Below are positions 35,920 to 46,440 of a stretch of 53,134 nucleotides of DNA, in pieces. The notes beneath the pieces are model-generated. The model was not told where the DNA came from and made no database searches. It saw only the letters and a list, made by a program, of their open reading frames with translations. Made by a program: the position numbers and the translations under genes. The stretch's first letter is position 1, and the number at the start of each line of letters is the position of its first letter. The stretch comes from Methylococcales bacterium (lineage in GTDB: Bacteria; Pseudomonadota; Gammaproteobacteria; Methylococcales; Methylomonadaceae), in the NCBI GenBank assembly GCA_028714175.1, contig JAQTMV010000007.1, forward strand, positions 1 through 53,134, written 5' to 3'.

Positions 35920-36420
35920 TTACTCAGGCATTGTTGACAGCTTTTGCTGGACCTGAGCTGTTATATCAATCTGATCATTTGCATAAATAACGCCATCAGT
36001 CAGCAATAAATCATAATCCTGATCTTTTGCTATGGCTCGAACCGCTTCAACGATGCGACGCTGCAACTTGCCCAATTCTTCATTTCGACTGGCATTAAAG
36101 TCTTCGCTAAACTCCTGTTGCGCTCTTTTTGCGTCCCTTTTCTTGTTTAAAATATCTTTTTCAAGATTGGTTTTCTGCGAGTCGCTCATCACCGATGCAT
36201 CACGCGTCAATTTTTCTTCCATGCCTTGGATTTCTTTTTGTTGAGCAACCAATTGCTTATCTCGAGGTGAAAATTTTTGTTCCAAACGTTTTTTAGCTTT
36301 TTCAGCTTGGGGTGCTTTTTCAAGAACAGCAGGTATATTAACGAAGCCAATTTTTAAATCAGCAAAACTGACATTTGTAACAAACAACAAGCCTAAAAAT
36401 AAAGCAATTTTCTTTTTCAT
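35920..36420 (-). CDS. skp: OmpH/Skp-family periplasmic chaperone
   Basis: 166 aa. The signal peptide is MKKKIALFLGLLFVTNVSFA, then DLKIGFVNIPAVLEKAPQ. A long charged helical section (about residues 40-120) forms the tentacle-like hairpin of Skp trimers, which carry unfolded outer-membrane proteins to BamA. It lies just downstream of bamA. The lpxD gene usually found between skp and fabZ is absent here. Confidence 0.9.
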   Translation of the reverse strand: MKKKIALFLGLLFVTNVSFADLKIGFVNIPAVLEKAPQAEKAKKRLEQKFSPRDKQLVAQQKEIQGMEEKLTRDASVMSDSQKTNLEKDILNKKRDAKRAQQEFSEDFNASRNEELGKLQRRIVEAVRAIAKDQDYDLLLTDGVIYANDQIDITAQVQQKLSTMPE

Positions 36421-36527
36421 TGTTAAATCGAACTCCGATTATGGTTAATTTAAAGTGTAAAAAAAGGGTGAATTATATTTTGTTAAATTATAGGGGATAA
36501 GCACATTAAACCAAAACAACTTATTTA

Positions 36528-38873
36528 TTAGAAGTTTTGGCCAAAGTTGAATTGGAACACCTGTTCCTGATCTTCCGGGGCAACATTCAAAGGTAACGCA
36601 GCGCTAACGGATAACGCGCCAAACGGCGACAACCATTCACCTGAAATTCCGGTAGAATATTTAAAATCATTTACTGAAAAGCCATTACTAACTGTTCCGA
36701 CATCAAAAAAGGTTCCCAATCTGACCGATTTTGTCTCCGGCAAAAAGGGCACAGGAAAAAACAACTCTGCATTGCCAATAATTTTACTGGAGCCGCCAAT
36801 TGGGTTTCCTGTATTAAAGGTGCCCCCCAATAGGTTATCTTGGGTAGATCTCGGCCCGAGAGTATTGTTCTTAAAGCCGCGTACCGAACCGGTGCCGCCG
36901 GCAAAATAATTTTCAAAAAAGGGCAAATCACCGGTATTCCCATAGCCGTCTCCGTAAGCGACTTCACCATTCAGTTTGAACGTAAAGTCCTTGGCCAAAG
37001 GAAAATAATGCTGATGCCTGTAACCGACTTTATAATATTGCAGGTCACTACCCGGAACTGTCACTAATGCGGAAAGACGCTGCTGACCTCCTTTATTCGG
37101 GAATATTGCCCGATTAAGGGTATCGTGAGTCCAGCTCACTGCCGGAGCCAGCGTCCAAAACTTGCTGCCTTCTTCCCTGATAAACTGCCGGATTTCTCTG
37201 GATACATTTGCATTGCAAGTACCATTGACAGTACTACAATCATTGTCCTCATTAACCTTTAAAGTGGTATGCTTTAACTCAGTATCAAAACGTATCTGGT
37301 CGAATTCATTCAAGGGGATGCCGAAATTGATGCCGGTATTGAAGACATCAGTAGAATAATTGGCAATATTTACTGCTCCGGCATTTCGCTTTGCATAGCC
37401 GATATTATATCCCTGACTAACGCCATCCACAGTGAAATAGGGATTAAAAAAGCCGAATTGATAATTCGTAGTATAGTCACTGTTATTAAAGGCAAGATTC
37501 ACTCGCTTGCCGGAACCGAAGACGTTATCCTGTGAGATATTGGCATTTAAAACAATGCCTTGAACCTGAGAGAATCCGATACCCGCCGATAAATTACCGG
37601 AAGCCTTTTCTACCACCGAATAATTAACATCAATTTGATCGGCGGTGCCTGCAACAGGCGGTGTTTCAACATTGACCGATTCGAAATAGCCCAGGCGTTC
37701 AAGACGCGTTTTTGAACGTTCAATTTTTGAACTTGAAGCCCAGCTGGCTTCCATTTGGCGCATTTCGCGACGTAGCACTTCATCACGGGTTTTGGTATTT
37801 CCACTCATGTTAATACGATGAACATAAACACGTTTACCCGGATCGACAAAAAAAGCCATATCAACCGTTTTTTGTGCTTCATTGATTTCAGGCACCATAT
37901 TAACGTTTGCAAACGCATAACCTTCATCACCCAATCGATCCTGAATGGCTTTTGAAGTTTCCGTGGCATTTTTTCTGGAAAAAATCTCCCCCGGACCGAC
38001 ACTGACCAGTTTGATCAGTTCATCAGGAGCAACCACCAGATTACCCGCCAGTTTTACTTTTGATAGCCTGTAAACATCACCCTCTTTGACATTGATGGTA
38101 ACATAAATATCTTTTTTATCGGGTGTAATGGCTACCTGCGTGGACTCAATCGAAAAGTTAATATAACCCCGGTCCAGATAATAAGAACGCAGAGTCTCCA
38201 GGTCGGCAGATAATTTTTGTTTGGAATACTGGTCATCCTTGCTGTAAAACGACAGCAAATTAGAGGTACTCAATTCAAACGAGCTCAACAACGTCTTGTC
38301 ATCAAATGCTTTATTCCCGACTATATTGATTTGGCTGATTTTGGTAACCCTGCCTTCGGAAATTTTAATATGAATACCAACGCGGTTCCGGGTCAAGTTG
38401 GACACATCTGTTTTAATCTTTAAGCCATATTTGCCATGACTGAGGTATTGGCGGGTTAATTCTTGCTCGACTTTATCCAGCACTTGCCGGTCGAATATTT
38501 TGCCTTCAGACAAACCGATTTTATCTAACGCTTTTGTCAAGTCCTCCTTACTGAGATCCTTATTACCTTCAAAAATGATTTTTGCTATTGACGGGCGCTC
38601 CACCACATTAACAATCAACGTTGAACCTTCTCTTTCCAGCGACACATCCTTAAAAAAACCTGTTTTGAACAAGGCTTTAATGGCGGGAGCAACATTATCC
38701 AGGGAAAACTTTTCGCCGACATTAACAGGAAGATAGTTATAAACCGTACCCAAAGAGATACGTTGCAGACCTTTAACCTGAATGTCTTCAACAACGAATT
38801 CTTCATCACCTTTAACCGTGTATGAAACAAGCAGACCCAGCAATAACAAGCAAGAAAAAATATTTGATTTCAT
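36528..38873 (-). CDS. bamA: Outer membrane protein assembly factor BamA
   Basis: 781 aa. The signal peptide is MKSNIFSCLLLLGLLVSYTVKG. Five POTRA repeats span about residues 25-425 (VEDIQVKGLQRISLGTVYNY is the first), and a beta-barrel follows. The barrel carries the VRGF motif in TGSVRGFKNNTLGP, and the protein ends with FQFNFGQNF, an aromatic C-terminal residue. BamA is the core of the complex that folds outer-membrane proteins. It leads the run bamA-skp-fabZ-lpxA-rnhB. Confidence 0.96.
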   Translation of the reverse strand: MKSNIFSCLLLLGLLVSYTVKGDEEFVVEDIQVKGLQRISLGTVYNYLPVNVGEKFSLDNVAPAIKALFKTGFFKDVSLEREGSTLIVNVVERPSIAKIIFEGNKDLSKEDLTKALDKIGLSEGKIFDRQVLDKVEQELTRQYLSHGKYGLKIKTDVSNLTRNRVGIHIKISEGRVTKISQINIVGNKAFDDKTLLSSFELSTSNLLSFYSKDDQYSKQKLSADLETLRSYYLDRGYINFSIESTQVAITPDKKDIYVTINVKEGDVYRLSKVKLAGNLVVAPDELIKLVSVGPGEIFSRKNATETSKAIQDRLGDEGYAFANVNMVPEINEAQKTVDMAFFVDPGKRVYVHRINMSGNTKTRDEVLRREMRQMEASWASSSKIERSKTRLERLGYFESVNVETPPVAGTADQIDVNYSVVEKASGNLSAGIGFSQVQGIVLNANISQDNVFGSGKRVNLAFNNSDYTTNYQFGFFNPYFTVDGVSQGYNIGYAKRNAGAVNIANYSTDVFNTGINFGIPLNEFDQIRFDTELKHTTLKVNEDNDCSTVNGTCNANVSREIRQFIREEGSKFWTLAPAVSWTHDTLNRAIFPNKGGQQRLSALVTVPGSDLQYYKVGYRHQHYFPLAKDFTFKLNGEVAYGDGYGNTGDLPFFENYFAGGTGSVRGFKNNTLGPRSTQDNLLGGTFNTGNPIGGSSKIIGNAELFFPVPFLPETKSVRLGTFFDVGTVSNGFSVNDFKYSTGISGEWLSPFGALSVSAALPLNVAPEDQEQVFQFNFGQNF

Positions 38874-38954
38874 GTAGGCAGCTAAAAAAATAACATCATG
38901 GTCTTAAGCAGTAAAATACTCGTAAAATTATAACACAGTAAATATTTAATCAGC

Positions 38955-39935
38955 TTAAGCCCTGTGGAGAGGAAAATTAAGCACTTCCTGAATGGAAGCG
39001 CTATCTGACAGCAAAATTAATAAACGATCCAGACCTATGGCCATGCCCGAACACTCCGGAAGCCCGGCTTCCAGCGCTGCTATCAGATGTTTATCCTTAA
39101 CGGCAACGGGCTGTTTTCTTTGCTGCCTGATGCCAATTTCCTCGTCAAAGCGTCTGCCCTGCTCTGTTGCATCGGTCAATTCATAATAGCCATTGCCTAA
39201 TTCAATGCCATTGATAAAGACTTCGACACGATCAGAGACCAGCGAATTGCCGGCATTGATGCGTGCTAATGATGACTGGCAAGCAGGATAGTCATAAACC
39301 ATGCACAAAGCATTTTCGCCCAGCTGTGGCTGAATCTTATGACTGAAAATAAAATCCAGCCATAGGGCGTGATCATATCCGCAAATACTCACTGCTTCAG
39401 GCGTGTGATTAGCCAGCGCGTACGCACAATAATCCTGATATGAAAAAGCCAAAGGATCCAATTCCGTAAAGCGTTGAAACAGTTCCTGATAACTGAATCG
39501 CTGCGCTGTATCCAAAGTCCGATGCCCTTTGAACAGCAAGCCTATCAGTTCGGCGGTTTCATCCATCAATTGCGGCAATGTAAAGCCGATCCGATACCAT
39601 TCCAGCATCGTAAATTCAGGATTATGAAAGCGTCCCGATTCGCCATTTCTAAAGGCTTTACATATTTGATAAATGGAACCACTACCCGCAGCCAGCAGCC
39701 GCTTCATGGCAAACTCAGGGGATGTTTGCAAAAATAATCTGTGTTGCTGCGGCGGCAATCCATACTCGGTAGTAAAAAAATCCAGCTGCGGATCTGTTCC
39801 ACTGCTAAACCCAAGCACCGGCGTTTCCACCTCCAGTACATCTTTTTTTGAAAAAAAATGCCGGATGTCATAAAGCATCCGCGCTCTTAAGCGCATCAAC
39901 TCTATGGAGCATGCAGGCCGCCACGACTTCGGCAT
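38955..39935 (-). CDS. epmA: Elongation factor P--(R)-beta-lysine ligase
   Basis: 326 aa, like the catalytic core of class II lysyl-tRNA synthetase without an anticodon domain. Motif 2 is FRNGESGRFHNPEFTMLEWYR and motif 3 GMAIGLDRLLILL. EpmA attaches (R)-beta-lysine to EF-P. Its ATG overlaps the efp stop in a TAATG arrangement, so the two are coupled. Confidence 0.95.
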   Translation of the reverse strand: MPKSWRPACSIELMRLRARMLYDIRHFFSKKDVLEVETPVLGFSSGTDPQLDFFTTEYGLPPQQHRLFLQTSPEFAMKRLLAAGSGSIYQICKAFRNGESGRFHNPEFTMLEWYRIGFTLPQLMDETAELIGLLFKGHRTLDTAQRFSYQELFQRFTELDPLAFSYQDYCAYALANHTPEAVSICGYDHALWLDFIFSHKIQPQLGENALCMVYDYPACQSSLARINAGNSLVSDRVEVFINGIELGNGYYELTDATEQGRRFDEEIGIRQQRKQPVAVKDKHLIAALEAGLPECSGMAIGLDRLLILLSDSASIQEVLNFPLHRA

Positions 39936-40504
39936 TATTCTTTAACACGCGAGATATATTCTCCAGTACGGGTATCAACCTTGATAACTTCGCCCTGCTG
40001 GACAAATAATGGAACTCTGACTACCGCGCCAGTTTCCAGCTTGGCCGGTTTACCGCCGCCGCCGGAAGTATCACCACGCACACCCGGATCGGTTTCGGTA
40101 ATCGCTAATTCAACAAAATTAGCCGGCGTAACCGACAAAGGCGCATCATTCCATAAGGTAACCGTACAAGAATCCTGATCCTTAAGCCACTTACTCGCTT
40201 CACCTACGGCTTTTTCATCACACTGATACTGTTCGAAAGTATCGGGCACCATAAAATGTCTGAACTCACCATCGTTATACAGATATTGCATCTCGACATC
40301 GACCACATCGGCGCCATCAAGCGACTCACCGGATTTAAATGTCCGTTCAATCACACGGCCGGTTTTCAGGTTTCTGATTTTTACCCGGTTAAAGGCTTGC
40401 CCCTTACCCGGCTTGACAAATTCATTTTCGATAATCGCACAGGGGTCATTATCCAGCATGACCTTTAATCCCGCTTTAAACTCATTAGTACTATAACTAG
40501 CCAT
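39935..40504 (-). CDS. efp: Elongation factor P
   Basis: 189 aa from ATG 40504; a frame reaching 40543 adds residues not found in the family. The modified Lys is K34 in [13 protein letters not shown] rescues ribosomes stalled at proline runs. The modifying enzymes EpmA (overlapping) and EpmB (divergent) flank it, so the whole beta-lysylation pathway is present. Confidence 0.97.
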   Translation of the reverse strand: MASYSTNEFKAGLKVMLDNDPCAIIENEFVKPGKGQAFNRVKIRNLKTGRVIERTFKSGESLDGADVVDVEMQYLYNDGEFRHFMVPDTFEQYQCDEKAVGEASKWLKDQDSCTVTLWNDAPLSVTPANFVELAITETDPGVRGDTSGGGGKPAKLETGAVVRVPLFVQQGEVIKVDTRTGEYISRVKE

Positions 40505-40588
40505 TTTATCCTCAAGATAACAAACAATGTAAAACCGAACCATTATAATAGAGGCAACAATCGATAGAAACTTTAAATAAACACTTTC

Positions 40589-41599
40589 ATGTCAGAACAA
40601 CTCGATGAGACACTGCACTTTGGTAAAAACTGGCAACAACAACTTGCCGAAGCCTTCACTACCATTAATGACTTATGTCATTATCTGCACTTGTCGCCTG
40701 ATGACTTACCGGTTTCTAAGGCTGCCGCCGATGATTTCCCGTTACGCGTGCCCTTGAGTTTTGCAGCCTGTATGGAAAAAGGTAACCCCTATGACCCCTT
40801 ATTGCAGCAAGTATTACCCGTTAAAGCTGAGCTTTTTGCCTACCCGGGCTTTAACCGTGACCCTGTCGGCGATCTTCCAGCCGCCACGCGGACGGGTGTA
40901 ATCCACAAATATCATGGCCGGGTTTTGTTCATTAATACCGGCAGTTGCGCCATTAATTGCCGCTATTGTTTCCGCCGCAACTTTCCCTATTACGACTTGC
41001 AACTGAGCAAACAAAAAGAACACGCCGCTATCCAATATATTCAGGAAGACACCGGCATCTCGGAAGTTATTTTAAGCGGTGGTGATCCGTTACTACTAGG
41101 CGATACAAGATTCGCCAAACTCATCCGGCAACTGGGCAGCATCAAACACTTAAAACGCATCAGATTACACAGCCGCTTACCTATTGTCTTACCAGCCCGA
41201 ATCACTGATGAACTCATTAACACCTTGGTACAAAGTTCTAAACAAATCATATTCGTTGTACACTGTAACCATGCCAATGAAATAAACACCCGTGTCATTG
41301 CCGCCTGCAAGCAGCTAAAAAACAACGGCATTGCATTATTTAACCAATCGGTATTATTAAAAGGCGTTAATGACAATGTCGCGGCTTTATGTGAACTGAG
41401 CGAGCAACTCTTCACCCACGGGGTTATCCCTTATTATCTGCATATATTGGACAAAGCGACAGGCACGGGACATTTTGAGGTACCTGAAGCGGAAGCCCTG
41501 GTGCTTATCAAGCACGTTCAAGCCAGGCTGCCCGGCTACCTTGTGCCTAAACTGGTTAAAGAGAAGGCGGGGGCTATGTCTAAGCAATATATCCTGTAA
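40589..41599 (+). CDS. epmB: EF-P lysine 2,3-aminomutase
   Basis: 336 aa radical SAM enzyme; the iron-sulfur site is CAINCRYC (CxxxCxxC). [12 protein letters not shown] and KGVNDN are lysine aminomutase-family motifs. It makes (R)-beta-lysine for EpmA. The start faces efp across 84 bp, which must hold both promoters. Confidence 0.94.
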   Translation: MSEQLDETLHFGKNWQQQLAEAFTTINDLCHYLHLSPDDLPVSKAAADDFPLRVPLSFAACMEKGNPYDPLLQQVLPVKAELFAYPGFNRDPVGDLPAATRTGVIHKYHGRVLFINTGSCAINCRYCFRRNFPYYDLQLSKQKEHAAIQYIQEDTGISEVILSGGDPLLLGDTRFAKLIRQLGSIKHLKRIRLHSRLPIVLPARITDELINTLVQSSKQIIFVVHCNHANEINTRVIAACKQLKNNGIALFNQSVLLKGVNDNVAALCELSEQLFTHGVIPYYLHILDKATGTGHFEVPEAEALVLIKHVQARLPGYLVPKLVKEKAGAMSKQYIL

Positions 41600-41790
41600 G
41601 TATAGAAAGCATCTATACCCAATGCGACCGCCACCGTTGCGGGTTTTGTTAAGCAGCTTTTTCAACACGAAGAACACGCAGTTTTATATTTTCCTTCGTG
41701 CTCTTTATGTGCTGCGTGGTAATAAGAATTCCGCAAATGTGACCGTGAAGAGAAGATCTAATCCAAACCAAACAAATCCAAGGATAAACC

Positions 41791-42855
41791 ATGTTTGAAT
41801 CACTCAGTTCCGCTGCTGAAAAATCCGGTTTACCGCCCGGTTCGCTGGTGCACGTTGGCGAAGTGCATAAGCACGAGCATAAAATCTCGGTAGTAAATTA
41901 CAATAAATCAACCCTAAAGAAGCACACAGTCAAATCGATTGAAGAGCTTCTAGCCTACAAAACGACCGATACAATAACCTGGGTCATTGTTGACGGATTA
42001 AAAGAAGTTTCCATTATTGATGCCATAGGGCAACATTTTGATATTCACGCGCTAGTACTTGAAGATATTCTTAACACCCATCAACGCCCCAAGTTCGAGG
42101 AATTTGATGATTATTTATTTATTGTTCTTAAAGCAATTTCCTTAGGTCACGAGGAATTTAATGTCGAATATGAACAAATCAGCTTATTGATATTAAACAA
42201 CTTTGTATTTACTTTCAAAGAAAAGCCCGATGAAATATTCGATCCCATTTTAAACCGGCTGAACAATGATAAGAGCCAAATCAGAAACCTCGGCGCGGAT
42301 TATCTCGCTTATATCATCATGGATACCGTTGTCGATGAATATTTTGCGCTGCAAGACACTTTTGATGAACTGATTGAATCCGTTGAGGATGATTTACTGA
42401 CCAACCCATCGACAAAAACACTGTCAAAAATACAGAAATTCAAGCGTGAGTTAATTTTTCTACGCAGATCAATTTCACCGTTGCGAGAATTACTGGCTGC
42501 TATTCAGCGTAGTGAGTCGCCCTTGCTTGATGAGAAGACGAGACGTTATTTCGGTGATATTTACGACCATGCGATACGCATCATTGAAGCCATGGAATCC
42601 TACCGGGATTTGATAGCGGGCATGCTGGATATTTATTTATCCAGCGTCAGCAACAAAATGAATGAAACGATGAAAATACTCACTGTATTTGCCTCGATAT
42701 TTATTCCATTAACGTTTATCGCAGGCGTTTATGGCATGAACTTCGAATACATGCCGGAACTGAAATGGCGCTGGAGTTACCCGGCATTATGGCTCGTATT
42801 CATTGGCGTATCAGTGTTTTTACTAAGGTTTTTTAAGAAGAAGAAATGGCTATAG
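41791..42855 (+). CDS. corA: Magnesium/cobalt transporter CorA
   Basis: 354 aa. A large soluble N-terminal domain is followed by a long stalk helix and two membrane helices at the C-terminus. The first ends with the ion-selectivity motif YGMNFEYMPE; the second is YPALWLVFIGVSVFLLRFF. A basic tail KKKKWL follows. It forms a homopentameric Mg2+ channel. Confidence 0.93.
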   Translation: MFESLSSAAEKSGLPPGSLVHVGEVHKHEHKISVVNYNKSTLKKHTVKSIEELLAYKTTDTITWVIVDGLKEVSIIDAIGQHFDIHALVLEDILNTHQRPKFEEFDDYLFIVLKAISLGHEEFNVEYEQISLLILNNFVFTFKEKPDEIFDPILNRLNNDKSQIRNLGADYLAYIIMDTVVDEYFALQDTFDELIESVEDDLLTNPSTKTLSKIQKFKRELIFLRRSISPLRELLAAIQRSESPLLDEKTRRYFGDIYDHAIRIIEAMESYRDLIAGMLDIYLSSVSNKMNETMKILTVFASIFIPLTFIAGVYGMNFEYMPELKWRWSYPALWLVFIGVSVFLLRFFKKKKWL

Positions 42856-42910
42856 AACGGTTTTGCATCAGGAAACGATAAGTAAATAAATATTCATTTG
42901 CAGCTTAATT

Positions 42911-42948
42911 GAAAAGCCGCAGCCTACGGCAGCAGGATGCGGCTTTTC
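42911..42948. terminator. Bidirectional terminator between corA and mtkB
   Basis: GAAAAGCCGCA (42911-42921) pairs with TGCGGCTTTTC (42938-42948) around a 16-nt loop. The A/T-rich stem edges give T runs in both directions. It lies between convergent genes, 55 nt after corA and 20 nt before the mtkB stop. Confidence 0.75.
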
Positions 42949-42967
42949 AGCTAAAATCATATCCAGA

Positions 42968-43855
42968 TTATATTCCGGCCAACACTTCTGCCACTGTAGC
43001 TCCCATTGCCGCAGGTGTCGGGCAAATTGTGACTCCCAACTCTTTCAGCATAGCTACTTTTTCAGCCGCGCTTTCACCGGCGGAGGAAATAATCGCTCCT
43101 GCATGACCCATGCGTCGTCCTTCCGGCGCAGTTAACCCCGCAATATAAGCGACTAGCGGTTTAGTCATCCGTGCTTTGGCAAAAATACCCGCTTCGACTT
43201 CTTGTGGCCCACCAATCTCACCAATCATAAGGACTACTTTGGTTTCCGTATCTTGTTCAAATTTTTCCAGAATATCCCTGTGTGAACTGCCATTGATGGG
43301 ATCGCCGCCAATACCCACTGAAGTAGAAATACCAATACCCAGGCGTTTCATTTGATCGGCGGCTTCATAGCCTAAAGTACCTGAGCGGCCAACAATACCG
43401 ACATTGCCCTGCATGTAAATGTGCCCCGGCATAATACCCAGCATGGCGCGTCCAGGGCTGATTGTGCCAGCGCAGTTGGGGCCGGTAAGTATCATGCGCT
43501 GTTCTTTCGGGAAACGGCGCAGAAAATTCTTCACCTTCATCATGTCCTGGGTAGGAATACCATCAGTAATCGCAACACAAAATTTAATTCCCGCATCGGC
43601 AGCTTCCATAATCGAGTCAGCGGCAAAGGCAGGCGGTACAAAGATAATACTGGCTTCGGCGCCGACTTGTTGCACGGCTTCTTTCACGGTATTAAAGACC
43701 GGCAAACCAAGGTGGGTTTGCCCCCCTTTACCTGGCGTGATACCGCCTACCACTTTGGAGCCATAGTTAATCATGTCCTGGGCATGAAAAGTACCGATTT
43801 TTCCGGTAAATCCCTGAACGATAATGCGTGTTGTTTCGTTAATAAAAATAGACAC
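42968..43855 (-). CDS. mtkB: Malate thiokinase (malate--CoA ligase) small subunit
   Basis: 295 aa, of the succinyl-CoA synthetase alpha type. It has a CoA-binding Rossmann start (IIVQGFTGKIGTFHAQDMI) and the active His in GRRMGHAGAIISS. Pairing with an mtkA-type beta subunit and mclA identifies malate as substrate over succinate. The enzyme activates malate to malyl-CoA in the serine cycle. mtkA ends immediately upstream. Confidence 0.9.
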   Translation of the reverse strand: MSIFINETTRIIVQGFTGKIGTFHAQDMINYGSKVVGGITPGKGGQTHLGLPVFNTVKEAVQQVGAEASIIFVPPAFAADSIMEAADAGIKFCVAITDGIPTQDMMKVKNFLRRFPKEQRMILTGPNCAGTISPGRAMLGIMPGHIYMQGNVGIVGRSGTLGYEAADQMKRLGIGISTSVGIGGDPINGSSHRDILEKFEQDTETKVVLMIGEIGGPQEVEAGIFAKARMTKPLVAYIAGLTAPEGRRMGHAGAIISSAGESAAEKVAMLKELGVTICPTPAAMGATVAEVLAGI

Positions 43856-45049
43856 TTATATCTCCCGGACCGCTTCTTTTGCAACCACTTCATTGCGTGC
43901 ACGCACTGCTTTTTCAGCCGCTTCGGCCAGGGTTTCCGCAGTAATGATAGATAGCCCGCTTTCTGCGATAATGCGTCGGCCTTCTTCCACGTTTGTCCCC
44001 GACAAACGCACAATTAACGGCACTTTCATGTCAATTTTTCTAACCGCTTGTACTACACCTTCGGCGATCCAGTCACATCGGTTGATTCCGGCAAAAATAT
44101 TCACCAGCATGGCTTTAACACCTTTGTCGGCCAAGACTAACCGGAAGGCTTTTTCAGTACGTTCAGCCGATGCACCACCGCCTACATCGAGGAAATTGGC
44201 CGGTTCACCGCCTGCGAGTTTAATCATGTCCATAGTGGCCATCGCCAGGCCCGCGCCATTAATCATGCAGCCGATGTCCCCTTCTAATCCGACATAGCTC
44301 AAGCCGCGGTCTGCAGCTGCCATTTCGCGAGGATCTTCCTGGGTTTTATCGCGCAATTCAGAAATTTTTTGCTGCCTGAACAAAGCGTTGTCATCAAAGC
44401 CCATTTTTGCGTCCAATGCGACTAATTCACCGCTTTTTGTGACCACCAGCGGATTGATTTCAAGCATACCGGCATCCAGCGCACGCAAGGCGCGGTAACA
44501 ACCTTTGATGGTTTTAACGGCATGGCTCAATAATTCAGCATCAAAACCCAGGGCAAACGCCATTTCACGTGCCTGGTAGTCTTGCAAACCGACTGCAGGT
44601 TCGATGTAAATCTTAATAATTGCTTCCGGATTATTGACCGCCAACTCTTCGATTTCCATACCGCCTTGCGCAGAACCAACCATGACAATGCGCTCTGAAC
44701 CACGATCAACCAAAAAACAGAAATACAATTCCTTGGCGATGTCGGTACCCGCCTCGATATACAGCCTTGAACACACTTTACCCGCTGGGCCGGTTTGATG
44801 TGTTATCAGTCTTTTACCCAATAGATAGTCTGCCGCTGCTTCAACTTCGTCGTGGGTTTTACAGATTTTAATGCCACCTGCTTTACCACGCGCACCCGAG
44901 TGAATCTGTGCTTTTACCGCCCATAGATGGCCACCGATTTCTCTGGCGCGCTGCACGGCATCTTCCGGACTGTACGCCAATCCGCCTTCAGCAATTTTAA
45001 TCCCGTAACCGCTTAAAATGTCTTTTGCTTGATATTCATGAATATCCAC
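43856..45049 (-). CDS. mtkA: Malate thiokinase large subunit
   Basis: About 397 aa from GTG 45049 ([12 protein letters not shown]), with GAGGGAG upstream. A frame extending to 45157 adds 36 unrelated residues. ATP-grasp start: [18 protein letters not shown]; nucleotide and CoA region: [31 protein letters not shown]. The sequence tracks MtkA of methylotrophs more than SucC. It lies between mclA and mtkB, the usual malyl-CoA module. Confidence 0.9.
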   Translation of the reverse strand: MDIHEYQAKDILSGYGIKIAEGGLAYSPEDAVQRAREIGGHLWAVKAQIHSGARGKAGGIKICKTHDEVEAAADYLLGKRLITHQTGPAGKVCSRLYIEAGTDIAKELYFCFLVDRGSERIVMVGSAQGGMEIEELAVNNPEAIIKIYIEPAVGLQDYQAREMAFALGFDAELLSHAVKTIKGCYRALRALDAGMLEINPLVVTKSGELVALDAKMGFDDNALFRQQKISELRDKTQEDPREMAAADRGLSYVGLEGDIGCMINGAGLAMATMDMIKLAGGEPANFLDVGGGASAERTEKAFRLVLADKGVKAMLVNIFAGINRCDWIAEGVVQAVRKIDMKVPLIVRLSGTNVEEGRRIIAESGLSIITAETLAEAAEKAVRARNEVVAKEAVREI

Positions 45050-45137
45050 AGCATCTCCCTCGTTAATTATTATTAAGGTAAAAGGTACAGGAGCGCAAGG
45101 CGATGTTTTTTTCGTCTTTAGCCTTTCGCCTTGTGCC

Positions 45138-46088
45138 TTATTTATTTTTTGCAGCAATCGCTTCGGCCGCCCTCACCACGTTATTCGCCATTTTTTCTGA
45201 AGCGGCATCGATCAACCGGCCATCTAAAGATGCCGCACCTTTACCTTGCGCCGCCGCCTCTTGCAATGCCAGCAGAATACGTTTGGCTTTTTCTACCTCA
45301 GCTGCAGGCGGCGTGAAAATTTCGTTAGCTAATTCGACTTGCGACGGATGAATTGCCCACTTACCCTCACAACCCAAAGCCGCCGCGCGTTTGCCTGCCG
45401 AGATGTAACCTTCGGCATCTTTAAAGTCACCAAAGGGGCCGTCGATAGGACGCAATCCGTAGGCGCGGCACGCCACCGTCATACGACTGATAGCCGCATG
45501 CCACTGATCTCCCGGATAATCAGGATTCAGACCGCCGATGTTGGTGGTTCTGGCGCGATTACTTGCGGCATAATCAGCGACACCAAAATGCAAGGCTTCA
45601 AGACGACCCGATGCGCCACACCGCGCAATATCTTCAACATTCGCCATACCCAATGCCGTTTCAATCAAGGCTTCAATGCCTATTTTATTTTTCAAACCCT
45701 GCTGCATTTCCAATTGGGTAAGCATCGCTTCAACCATATAGACGTCAGCATAGACACCCACTTTAGGAATTAAAATAGTGTCCAGTTTCGCACCGCACTG
45801 CTCAACCAAATCAACGACGTCGCGTACCATGTACTGGGTATCCAGGCCATTGATGCGCACAGAAATGGTGATGCCATGCCCTTTCCAGTCCAGATCATTG
45901 ATCCCTTCAATAATATTTTTTCTGGCACGTAATTTATCATCGGGAGCCACAGCGTCTTCAAGATCCAGAAAAATGAAATCCACGCCACTTTTCATCGCTT
46001 TTTCGAACATATCAGGGTTTGAACCCGGAACAGCTAATTCACTGCGTTGAACGCGTTGAATAGACGCCGCATATAGAGTGTGACTCAT
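45138..46088 (-). CDS. mclA: Malyl-CoA lyase
   Basis: 316 aa of the HpcH/HpaI-CitE superfamily. [29 protein letters not shown] and [19 protein letters not shown] carry the metal-binding acids. It splits malyl-CoA into acetyl-CoA and glyoxylate, the step that lets the serine cycle export C2 units. It heads the minus-strand unit mclA-mtkA-mtkB. Confidence 0.92.
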   Translation of the reverse strand: MSHTLYAASIQRVQRSELAVPGSNPDMFEKAMKSGVDFIFLDLEDAVAPDDKLRARKNIIEGINDLDWKGHGITISVRINGLDTQYMVRDVVDLVEQCGAKLDTILIPKVGVYADVYMVEAMLTQLEMQQGLKNKIGIEALIETALGMANVEDIARCGASGRLEALHFGVADYAASNRARTTNIGGLNPDYPGDQWHAAISRMTVACRAYGLRPIDGPFGDFKDAEGYISAGKRAAALGCEGKWAIHPSQVELANEIFTPPAAEVEKAKRILLALQEAAAQGKGAASLDGRLIDAASEKMANNVVRAAEAIAAKNK

Positions 46089-46440
46089 TATAACTACCTG
46101 CCTAAAAGGTACTGAATTCAGTACTTGAATGATTAATCCGGCTCGGGCCCACTTCCCCGATAAATTGAAAGTGCAAATTCATGCGCATTGTGCAGATAAA
46201 TCCGCACCTGCAAGTATACACACGCCCATGCTTGAGCTTTAGCCGGAAACAAATAAATAGATCATTTTACTTTCAGCGTAAGCAAAGTTCAATTTTTACC
46301 GTGCATATTCTATTTACAGTAACAAATCAAATCTTGCTGATTGTCAGTGGCTATGTCATTATTTGCAATTTTTGGCCGTTGGCTTTTTAATCTCCTGGCC
46401 TGTTCCAATCCGCTTGTTCAACTACTTATGAGGCAATACC
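46089..46440. promoter_or_regulatory. Divergent control region between mclA and sgaA, with a 16-bp palindrome
   Basis: 352 bp without a gene. The perfect palindrome GTACTGAATTCAGTAC lies at 46109-46124, 21 nt upstream of the mclA start, where a regulator could block or activate transcription. The rest is AT-rich toward sgaA. The region probably holds promoters for both halves of the serine-cycle cluster; the individual boxes could not be fixed. Confidence 0.5.

Noticed and set aside
42968..45049. Calling the pair sucCD
   Set aside because: The beta subunit tracks methylotroph MtkA and the pair adjoins malyl-CoA lyase, so malate thiokinase fits better.
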